From NCBI RefSeq assembly GCF_002002885.1, contig NZ_CP019510.1, forward strand, positions 2,232,001 through 2,296,000: 64,000 nucleotides of DNA, given 5' to 3'. Positions 57,279 to 64,000 of the stretch are shown here, one piece after another (the stretch's first letter is position 1; every line of letters starts with the position of its first letter). The notes beneath the pieces are model-generated. The model searched no databases. It was not told the origin of the DNA and saw only the letters and a list, made by a program, of their open reading frames with translations. Position numbers and translations under genes: made by a program. This DNA is from Janthinobacterium sp. LM6. GTDB taxonomy: Bacteria > Pseudomonadota > Gammaproteobacteria > Burkholderiales > Burkholderiaceae_D.

Positions 57279-58922
57279 ATGCGACTCAACCTTCCCGTCA
57301 GCGATACCGAAATCAACCTGAGCGATACCGAGACCATCGTCTCGACTACCGACTTGCAAGGCAATATCACCTATGCCAACCCGTATTTCATCGCCGTCAG
57401 CGGTTATAGCGCGGAAGAATTGATCGGCGCGCCGCAGAACATCCTCCGGCATCCGGACATGCCGGTCGAAGCGTTCGCCGATTTCTGGGTCACCATCCGC
57501 TCGGGGCGCTCGTGGAGCGGCATGGTGAAAAACCGCTGCAAGAATGGCGATTACTACTGGGTGCTGGCGAATGTGACGCCGGTGGTGGAAGACGGCGTGG
57601 CCGTCGGTTACATGTCCGTGCGCACCAAGCCCACGCGCCAGCAGGTGGCGCAGGCCTCGGCCCTGTACGCGCGCATCAAGGCGGGGCAGGCCGACGGCAT
57701 CGTTATCAGCCAGGGCGCGGCCGTGCGCACGGACTGGCTGGCCAGGTTCGCGCGCCTGCGCGATATGGCCCTGGGCAAACGCATTGCCTGGAATCTGGGT
57801 TCGTTGTCCCTGCTGTTGCTGCTGCAGCTGGGCTGGGATGCGGGCTTGCTGCCGGAGGCGGCCCACGGCTGGCTGACGGGCCTGTCCGTGGCCGCCTTGT
57901 GCCTGACCCTGTATTTCTGGCATGCCTTGCACAAGGTGGTGCTGCAGCCGCTGCAGCGGGCGCGCCAGGCGTGCGACGTGATGGCTGGCGGCGACTTGAC
58001 GGGCGAGCTCGACACCACGCGGCGCGACGAGATGGGGCAACTGCTGCGCTCTCTGCGCCAGTTGCGCGTGAACCTGCATTCCATCGTCGGCGATGTGCGC
58101 GGCAATTTCTTGCGCATCAGCATGGCCAGCCAGGAAATCGCCGCCGGCAATATGGACTTGTCGGGCCGCACGGAAGCGCAGGCGTCGGCCCTGCAGCAGA
58201 CGGCGTCGAGCATGGAGCAGCTGGCGGCGACGGTGCAGCAAAACAGCGGCAACGCCGTGCAGGCCAGCGACATGGCGGGCAAGGTCCACGGCCTGGCCGG
58301 GCGCGGCGGCGAGATCGTCGGCCAGATGGTGAGCATGATGGCCGATATTGACGCCTCTTCGAAGAAGATCGGCGAAATTACGGGCATTATCGAAGGCATC
58401 GCCTTCCAGACGAATATCCTGGCCCTGAACGCGGCCGTGGAAGCGGCGCGCGCCGGCGACCAGGGGCGGGGCTTTGCCGTGGTGGCGGGCGAAGTGCGCA
58501 GCCTGGCCCATCGCAGCGCGGCGGCGGCCACGGAAATCAAGCAATTGATCACGGCGTCGTTGGCGCAGGTGCAGGCGGGCGCGAAGCTGGCGCAGCAGGC
58601 GGGCGCCAGCAGCGCCGAAATGCTGGGCGCCGTGCAGGGCGTGCACGGCATCATGGAAGAGATCGCCTCCGCTTCACGCGAGCAAAGCCACGGCATCGGG
58701 CAAGTCAACATGGCCGTCACGCAGATGGATGAAGTCACGCAGCAGAACGCGGCGCTGGTGGAGGAATCGGCGGCCGCCTCGGCCTCGCTGCAAGACCAGA
58801 CCTTGCAGCTGGAGCAGGCGATGGCCCTGTTCAAGCTGGAACGGCGGCGCGGCGGTCCGGCCACACCCCTGCGCGCGCCCGAGCGCCGCCGCGCTACAGC
58901 AGGTGCTCTGACAGCGCCTTGA
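57279..58922 (+). CDS. Methyl-accepting chemotaxis protein with PAS domain (Aer-like)
   Basis: A 547-residue receptor. The N-terminal PAS domain (about 15-115, DLQGNITYANPYFIAVSGY and NILRHPDMPVEAF) resembles Aer, so it may sense redox state through FAD. Two hydrophobic segments (about 170-215) are followed by a HAMP domain and the signalling domain with the hairpin tip EGIAFQTNILALNAAVEAARAGDQGRGFAVVA. It would feed CheA/CheW. The ATG at 57279 has GAGG 8 bases before. Its 3' end overlaps the convergent DUF2071-like gene by 29 bases. Confidence 0.92.
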   Translation: MRLNLPVSDTEINLSDTETIVSTTDLQGNITYANPYFIAVSGYSAEELIGAPQNILRHPDMPVEAFADFWVTIRSGRSWSGMVKNRCKNGDYYWVLANVTPVVEDGVAVGYMSVRTKPTRQQVAQASALYARIKAGQADGIVISQGAAVRTDWLARFARLRDMALGKRIAWNLGSLSLLLLLQLGWDAGLLPEAAHGWLTGLSVAALCLTLYFWHALHKVVLQPLQRARQACDVMAGGDLTGELDTTRRDEMGQLLRSLRQLRVNLHSIVGDVRGNFLRISMASQEIAAGNMDLSGRTEAQASALQQTASSMEQLAATVQQNSGNAVQASDMAGKVHGLAGRGGEIVGQMVSMMADIDASSKKIGEITGIIEGIAFQTNILALNAAVEAARAGDQGRGFAVVAGEVRSLAHRSAAAATEIKQLITASLAQVQAGAKLAQQAGASSAEMLGAVQGVHGIMEEIASASREQSHGIGQVNMAVTQMDEVTQQNAALVEESAAASASLQDQTLQLEQAMALFKLERRRGGPATPLRAPERRRATAGALTAP

Positions 58923-59640
58923 AGGAAACCTTGCGCACGAGAAAGGCAAACGGCGTTGACAGGGGCGGCAACTGCCCCAGCAAGCCGCAGTCGGCGCGCA
59001 AGGCTGTCAGCGCTTGTACTTGATCCAGATCAACGGGTAAGTCGATTTCACCGAAGACCAGCTTGCCGTTGCGCGGCACGTGCGCAATGGCCGCATCCTG
59101 GCAGGCGAGGAAGGCGACAGCGTCGCGCCAGTTGCCGAACAGCGCTTGCCAGCCGGCATCGAGGATATGGTCGGTCACGATGTCCGCCTGCACGTCCAGC
59201 GATGGCGCGCTGCCGGCGCCGCTGGCAATGCTGCAGCGCGCTTGCGCGGCCGTGACGTCCAGCGTCATGCCGGCGGCCAGGTGGGTCGGCAGGATGTCGC
59301 TGAACAGCCGCGTGCCCAGCACATGCGGCAAGCTGTCCATGATGTTTTTCAGAAAGTACACGCAGGGTACGTCCGGCGCGCCCGCTGGCGTGTGGTCCAG
59401 ATATACACGCCAGTTGCTTTGCAACGGAGACGGCAGCAGGCGGCGCAAGGGACCGAGCAGGGCCGGGCCGAAGTGTCCGTGACGGTAGGTCAGCACGGTA
59501 AATGGCGTTTTGCCGTCGCGTTGCCACAGGGTCGCGCCGGCGGGCAGCAGTTGCTGCGCGGCAGCGGCGTCGACCAGCCAGCTCACGTAGACGACGTCGC
59601 GCACGTCGCTGTGCAGGGGCAGGAAGGGCAGGCGGGACAT
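58894..59640 (-). CDS. DUF2071 (YqjF-like) family protein
   Basis: A 248-residue protein of the acetoacetate decarboxylase-like DUF2071 family by its overall pattern (VVYVSWLVDAAAAQQLLPAG near the start, FTVLTYRHGHFGP and the VYFLKNIMDSLPH stretch). No function is known. The frame is open upstream to 59877 without another ATG near; an in-frame segment with PGRLFAALANSTRFANLRQAI before the chosen ATG looks protein-like, so a non-ATG start such as TTG near 59742 is possible. It overlaps the chemotaxis gene end. Confidence 0.6.
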   Translation of the reverse strand: MSRLPFLPLHSDVRDVVYVSWLVDAAAAQQLLPAGATLWQRDGKTPFTVLTYRHGHFGPALLGPLRRLLPSPLQSNWRVYLDHTPAGAPDVPCVYFLKNIMDSLPHVLGTRLFSDILPTHLAAGMTLDVTAAQARCSIASGAGSAPSLDVQADIVTDHILDAGWQALFGNWRDAVAFLACQDAAIAHVPRNGKLVFGEIDLPVDLDQVQALTALRADCGLLGQLPPLSTPFAFLVRKVSFKALSEHLL

Positions 59641-59913
59641 GATCGCCTGGCGCAGGTTGGCAAAGCGCGTGGAATTGGCGAGCGCGGCAAACAGGCGCCC
59701 CGGCCAGCCCGCGCGCGGGTGGCGGTAAGTGTTGTCTTGCAATTGGGAACTTTCGGGAAAGGCGCGGAGGGTTGATACGCTAACGCTGCAACGCCCGTCC
59801 ACATCATCGCGAGCGGCAGCGATGTGTGGCCGAGACGCGCAGCTGTGCTGGAGCACAGCGAGCATCGCAGGCCGCACAGGGCGCCGAGCAGCCGATGTGG
59901 GCGGGCGTCACTA

Positions 59914-60696
59914 TTATTGCATGTGCCAGCCGTGGCTCACGACGATGGATTGGCCGCTCAGGGCGTTCGACGGGAAGGCGGCCAGGAACACGGCCGTTTG
60001 CGCCACGTCCTGCGTGGTGGTGAATTCGCCGTCGATGGTGTCTTTCAGCATGACTTTCTTGATCACGTCTTCCTCGCTGATGTTCAGCTGGGCCGCCTGT
60101 TCGGGGATTTGCTTGTCGACCAGCGGCGTGCGCACGAAGCCGGGGCAGATGACGTTGGCGCGGATGCCATCCTTGGCGCCTTCCTTGGCCACCACCTTGG
60201 CCAGGCCCAGCAAGCCGTGCTTGGCAGCAACGTAGGCGCTCTTGAACGGCGAGCCTTCGTGCGAGTGCACGGAACCCATGTAGATGATGGCGCCGCCGCG
60301 GCCCGCCTTGATCATTTCGCGCATGCAGGCGCGCGTGGTGAGGAAGGCGCCGTCCATGTGAATGGCCAGCATCTTTTTCCATTGATCGAACGGGTAGTCG
60401 ACGACGGGGCTGATGATCTGGATGCCCGCATTGCTGATCAGGATATCGATGCCGCCGAAGTGGGCGGCGGCATCCGCCACGCCCTTGTCCACCTGTTCTT
60501 CGCTGGAGACATCCATGGCGACGGCAAACGCCTGGCCGCCCGACTGCTTGATTTCCTCGGCCGTCTTGCTGGCCGCTTCCAGGGCCAGGTCGGCGATGAC
60601 GACCTTGGCGCCTTGTTTCGCGTATTCGATGGCCATTTCCTTGCCGATACCACTGGCGGCGCCGGTAATCAGTGCGACTTTGTCTTTGAGTTGCAT
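59914..60696 (-). CDS. bdhA: 3-hydroxybutyrate dehydrogenase
   Basis: A 260-residue short-chain dehydrogenase. It has the cofactor motif [19 protein letters not shown] in ILISNAGIQ, the catalytic Ser-Tyr-Lys in [21 protein letters not shown], and the C-terminal [13 protein letters not shown] typical of BdhA. It oxidises (R)-3-hydroxybutyrate to acetoacetate with NAD, in PHB turnover. The ATG at 60696 has AAGGA 7 bases before. It lies 92 bases after the AraC-like pseudogene on the same strand. Confidence 0.92.
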   Translation of the reverse strand: MQLKDKVALITGAASGIGKEMAIEYAKQGAKVVIADLALEAASKTAEEIKQSGGQAFAVAMDVSSEEQVDKGVADAAAHFGGIDILISNAGIQIISPVVDYPFDQWKKMLAIHMDGAFLTTRACMREMIKAGRGGAIIYMGSVHSHEGSPFKSAYVAAKHGLLGLAKVVAKEGAKDGIRANVICPGFVRTPLVDKQIPEQAAQLNISEEDVIKKVMLKDTIDGEFTTTQDVAQTAVFLAAFPSNALSGQSIVVSHGWHMQ

Positions 60697-60788
60697 ATTA
60701 ATCCTTTGCATTGCGGGTTGGAGTGATCGTGGAAAACCTGACTATGCCAGTATAGCCAGAAAACGCGCCGCGCATGCCCCGCGCACGC

Positions 60789-61862
60789 CTATGGGGCTTG
60801 CTGCCGGTCAAGCTGCCTCTCTTGCATTTCCTGCAAGCGCCAGGCGCCGGGATTGGTGCCCGCCCAGGTGCGAAACGCATGATTGAACGCGCTTTGTTCC
60901 TGGTAGCCAAGCAGGAAGGCGATGTCGACCAGCGACAAATCCGGCGCGCGCAGATAATCGCGTGCCAGGCCGTACCTGGCCTGGTCCAGCAGGGCCTGGA
61001 AGCTGGTGCCCGCGTCGGCCAGCTTGCGCTGCAGGGTGCGCGGCGTGACCGCCAGTGCGGCGGCAACGGTGGCCAGCCGAGCAGAACCCTGGCGCAAGCC
61101 CGCCACGATGGCCGCGTGGACTTGCGCGTCGATGCCGCCGCCAGTGTCGGTTTCAGCCTGGCGTTGCGCCAGCAGCTGTTCCGCATGCTGGCACAGCACG
61201 GGGTACAGGCTGACGTCCGCGTTCGGCACGGGCTAGTCCAGCAACTGCGCATCGAAGGTGGCCGTGTTGGCGGGGGCGTTGAAGGCGGGCAGGCTGCCCA
61301 GCACGCGCACGTATTCGTCGCGGTGCGCCGCGTGGCGCAGCAGGTCGCCGCCGCCATCGTGCGTGAACGCCAGGCTGGCCGGCGGCAGCGGCATGCCCGC
61401 CAGCCAGTCGCCGCAGACGCGGATGCCGGCAAAGACGCTGTCGACCAGGTGCCGGCTGGCGCCCGGATAATTGCTGGCCCAGCGGTAATGCGCGACGGCG
61501 CCGTCGCGCTGCAGGGTCGAGCGGCCCAGGTCGTGCGCCAGCCGTTCATAGCGGGCCGTCTGTTCCAGTGCCTGGCCCACGTTGCTGCAACTGAGCAATA
61601 TCAAACCGTAGGCGCTGTAGGTGCCCATGCGCACGCGCTGGCCCACGTGCAGGCCGAAATGCGCATCGCCCGCCAGTTGCGCGCCCGCATCGAGCAGGCG
61701 CACGTAGTCGCGCGCGGCCAGGCTGGCTGCGGACGCTTCCATGCTGTGCGGCGCTACGCCGGCCGCCTGCGCCAGGGCGGCAACGGGGATGCCGTGCGCG
61801 CTGGCCGTTTCCAGCAGCGGCTGCAGGTAGGCGCCGGCGACCCGGCCGTCAGTGCTTGTCAT
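60789..61862 (-). pseudogene. AraC family regulator interrupted by in-frame TAG
   Basis: One frame of 357 codons encodes an AraC-type regulator with an Arabinose_bd-like N-terminal domain (about 1-205) and C-terminal helix-turn-helix (about 265-350, TPRTLQRKLADAGTSFQALLDQ and ADLSLVDIAFLLGYQEQSAF-like region). The frame is cut once, by TAG at 61233-61235 between QLLD and PVPNAD. Nothing else is damaged: both sides stay in the same frame. A single CAG to TAG change would explain it. The C-terminal DNA-binding part could still be made from GTG 61229. If not a sequencing error, the regulator of the adjacent bdhA or the divergent oxidase is lost or truncated. Confidence 0.75.
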
Positions 61863-62001
61863 GATGGAACAATGCGATTGTCATGAAAAACCAATACCCT
61901 TCGTCTGTGGCGGCATATGCTATTGATCTAGCAAGAAAATCAGGCAAGAACAGTATAGCAAGCCGCCGTGGCGCGCAACTGGCCGAACACAGGGGATGTC
62001 G

Positions 62002-63612
62002 ATGCAACGCTGGAATGGCTGGGGAGACGAGAGCATCACGTATGCGCTGAGCGAGGACGCGCTGACCTTCCTGGGCGAGCGCCTGGGGCCGGGCAGCGGC
62101 ATCGTCGACGCCACCTTTGACGACGCCTGCGCGCGGGTGCCCGCTTCGCGCCTGGCGCCGCATCCGCTGATCGACACCCTGCCTGCCACGCGCGTGCGCC
62201 ATGCGCTCGGCCAAAGCCTGCCCGACTGGTTTAAATTACGCCATGGCCGCATCGGCGCGGTGCCCGATGGCGTGGCCTTTCCCGACAGCGCGCTGCAGGT
62301 GCGCCAGCTGCTCGACTACGCGCGCCAGGCGTGCGTGGCCGTGATACCGCATGGCGGCGGCACCAGCGTGGCCGGGCATTTGACGGTGGCGGCGGGGCCG
62401 CGCCCCGTGCTGTCGATCAATCTCTCCCACCTGTGCGCACTGGGCCACCTGGACCGCGAGGCGCAGCTGGCCACGTTCGGCGCGGGCGTGTATGGTCCCG
62501 ACCTGGAAGCGCAGTTGCGCGCGCATGGCTATACCCTGGGCCACTATCCGCAGTCGTTCGAGTATTCGACGCTGGGCGGCTGGATCGCCACGCGCTCGTC
62601 GGGCCAGCAATCGCTGCGCTATGGCCGCATCGAGCAGCTGTTCGCGGGCGGCGAAGTGGAAACGCCGGCCGGCACCTTGACGATTCCCACCTTTCCCGCT
62701 TCGGCGGCCGGCATCGACCTGCGCGAAGTGGTGCTTGGCTCCGAAGGGCGGCTGGGCATCCTGACGCAGGCGACGGTGCGCGTCTCGCCGCTGCCCCCTT
62801 ATGAAGCGTTCCACGCCGTGTTTTTCGCCGACTGGGGTCAGGCGCAAGCAGCCGTGCGGGCGCTGGCCCAGTCGCGCCTGCCCCTGTGCATGCTGCGCCT
62901 GTCGAATGCGCTCGAAACGCAGACCATGCTGACCCTGGCTGGGCACAAGAAGCTGGTGGGACTGCTGGAGCGCTATCTGTCGCTGCGCGGCTGCGGCGAA
63001 GGCAAGTGCATGCTGATGCTGGGCGTCAGCGGCGAGGCCGGGCCGGCGCGCGCGGCACTGCGCGGCGCCCTGGCGCTGGCGCGGCGGCACAAGGGCGTGC
63101 ATGTGGGACGCCACATGGGAGATAAATGGAAGCAGGGGCGCTTTCGCAACGTCTACCTGCGCAACGGCGCGTGGGAACATGGCTACGTCATCGACACGGT
63201 GGAAACGGCCGTCGACTGGCCGCGCGTGGCGCCCATGATGGCGGCGCTGGAGCAGGCGGGCACCAAAGCGCTGGCGCGGCACGGCGAGCAGGTGCACGCG
63301 TACACGCATTTGTCGCACGTGTACGCGCAGGGCGCCAGCGTCTACACCACATATGTATACCGGCTGGCGCCCACCTTTGAGGAAAACATGGCGCGCTGGC
63401 GTGCCTTGAAAGACGCGGCCTGCGCCGCCATCGTCGCCAACGGCGGCACCATCAGCCACCAGCATGGCGTGGGCACGGACCACGCACCCTGGCTGATGGC
63501 GGAAAAGGGAGAGCTGGGCATCGCCGCCATGCGCGCGCTGCTGCGCCAGTTCGACCCGCAGGGCATGATGAATCCCGGCAAACTGCTGCCCGAAGCGGGA
63601 GGCGGCTTGTGA
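62002..63612 (+). CDS. FAD-linked oxidase, alkylglycerone-phosphate synthase-like
   Basis: A 536-residue flavoprotein of the VAO/PCMH family. Residues 100-270 hold the FAD-binding PCMH domain with VIPHGGGTSVAGHLT, TFGAGVYGPDLEAQLRAHG, SFEYSTLGGWIATRSSGQQS and LGSEGRLGILTQ. The cap and C-terminus include SHVYAQGASVYTTYVYR and GTISHQHGVGTDHAPWL, as in ADPS-like and D-lactate/glycolate oxidase proteins. ATG 62002 was chosen since AGGGG lies 6 bases before; ATG 61996 would have no spacing. The next gene, GlpD-like, begins inside its stop, so the two products likely act on linked glycerol-type substrates. Confidence 0.82.
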   Translation: MQRWNGWGDESITYALSEDALTFLGERLGPGSGIVDATFDDACARVPASRLAPHPLIDTLPATRVRHALGQSLPDWFKLRHGRIGAVPDGVAFPDSALQVRQLLDYARQACVAVIPHGGGTSVAGHLTVAAGPRPVLSINLSHLCALGHLDREAQLATFGAGVYGPDLEAQLRAHGYTLGHYPQSFEYSTLGGWIATRSSGQQSLRYGRIEQLFAGGEVETPAGTLTIPTFPASAAGIDLREVVLGSEGRLGILTQATVRVSPLPPYEAFHAVFFADWGQAQAAVRALAQSRLPLCMLRLSNALETQTMLTLAGHKKLVGLLERYLSLRGCGEGKCMLMLGVSGEAGPARAALRGALALARRHKGVHVGRHMGDKWKQGRFRNVYLRNGAWEHGYVIDTVETAVDWPRVAPMMAALEQAGTKALARHGEQVHAYTHLSHVYAQGASVYTTYVYRLAPTFEENMARWRALKDAACAAIVANGGTISHQHGVGTDHAPWLMAEKGELGIAAMRALLRQFDPQGMMNPGKLLPEAGGGL

Positions 63613-64000
63613 ACGCGGCCCGGCGCAGGGCGGATTTGCCTGACGTCCTGGCGCGCGAGTGGGATATCTTGATCGTCGGCGGCGGCATCACGGGCGCCGG
63701 CATCCTGCTGGAAGCGGCGCGGCGCGGCTTGACGGCGCTGCTGGTGGAGCAGCGCGATTTCGCCTGGGGCACGTCGAGCCGTTCCTCGAAGCTGGTGCAC
63801 GGCGGCTTGCGCTACCTCAAGCAGGGACAGTTCGCGCTGACGCGCGAATCGGTGCATGAGCGGCAAGCCTTGCTGACGGATGCGGCGGGGCTGGTCGAGC
63901 CGCAGGGGTTTGCCTTCGGCGATTACGCGGGCCGCAAGCCGGGCCGGCGCCAGTTCATGCTGGGCCTGGCCATCTATGACGTGATGGCGGGCCGGCGCGC
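63609..64000 (+). CDS. glpD: Glycerol-3-phosphate dehydrogenase-like flavoprotein, 5' part
   Basis: The frame is open from GTG 63609 to the window end (about 130 residues seen). It starts with a short N-terminus, then ILIVGGGITGAGILLEAARRG (FAD site) and WGTSSRSSKLVHGGLRYL, the classic GlpD block, and later FGDYAGRKPGRRQFMLGLAI. GlpD-type enzymes oxidise glycerol 3-phosphate to DHAP at the membrane. The start overlaps the previous stop (GTGA), so it is translationally coupled to the ADPS-like oxidase. The catalytic C-terminal half lies outside the window. Confidence 0.85.
   Translation, partial: MNAARRRADLPDVLAREWDILIVGGGITGAGILLEAARRGLTALLVEQRDFAWGTSSRSSKLVHGGLRYLKQGQFALTRESVHERQALLTDAAGLVEPQGFAFGDYAGRKPGRRQFMLGLAIYDVMAGRR

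Overview
The window reads as a chromosomal segment of a GC-rich betaproteobacterium of the Oxalobacteraceae, most likely Janthinobacterium or a close relative (Massilia, Duganella). The grounds are Burkholderiales-type porin and DUF2917 genes, a rarA/serS neighbourhood, chitinases, and a dispersed GGGGTCAG...CTGACCCC palindrome family. This is recognition from memory, not a database result. Genes are densely packed on both strands. No insertion sequence, prophage, integrase, CRISPR array or rRNA was seen.

Layout. 1-6.4 kb: the 3' end of rarA, a Udh-like dehydrogenase/DUF2917 pair divergent from a MocR regulator, a small exported protein, serS, two identical tRNA-Ser(CGA) genes separated by palindromic repeats, and a heptad-repeat membrane protein. 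6.5-13.6 kb: hisC, a GNAT enzyme, a 3-hydroxyisobutyrate dehydrogenase-family gene, a YeiH-type exporter, dadA-like, thiG and a porin.

13.6-35.7 kb is a taurine (sulfonate) dissimilation island. It encodes a TauABC importer, TauXY taurine dehydrogenase (to sulfoacetaldehyde), two almost identical copies of sulfoacetaldehyde acetyltransferase (Xsc, giving acetyl phosphate and sulfite), Pta (to acetyl-CoA), a TauE/SafE exporter, an amino-acid permease and a SorAB sulfite dehydrogenase. An IclR regulator is divergent from the second xsc. Three promoters (xsc1, xsc2, tauX) share a TTGACA/T-17-TAAATT core flanked by related boxes, and a similar box precedes the YeiH gene. Two unexpected modules lie between the xsc copies: an RNA-repair set (RtcB ligase, Rnl2-like RNA ligase, HD-Pnk end-healing enzyme) and a CobS/CobT-like AAA+/VWA pair without CobN, apparently in the iclR operon.

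35.9-39.9 kb: two chitinase lipoproteins (GH19, GH18) with long Thr-Pro linkers. 40-49.2 kb: a polyol utilisation locus (LamB-type porin, ABC transporter, mannitol dehydrogenase family enzyme, two tandem AraC paralogues) with repeated GATACT/AGTATC sites at its promoter. 49.3-64 kb: a phytase-like esterase lipoprotein, an S9 peptidase, a GST/HxlR divergent pair, a secreted hypothetical protein, an HD-GYP phosphodiesterase, a PAS-containing chemotaxis receptor, a DUF2071-like protein, 3-hydroxybutyrate dehydrogenase, an AraC-type gene interrupted by an in-frame TAG, an FAD-linked oxidase, and the 5' end of a GlpD-like gene cut by the window edge.

The candidates most worth pursuing are the CobS/CobT-like pair tied to the sulfonate genes, the RNA-repair cassette between the xsc repeats, the shared taurine box, and the terminator that any transcript must cross to reach pta.
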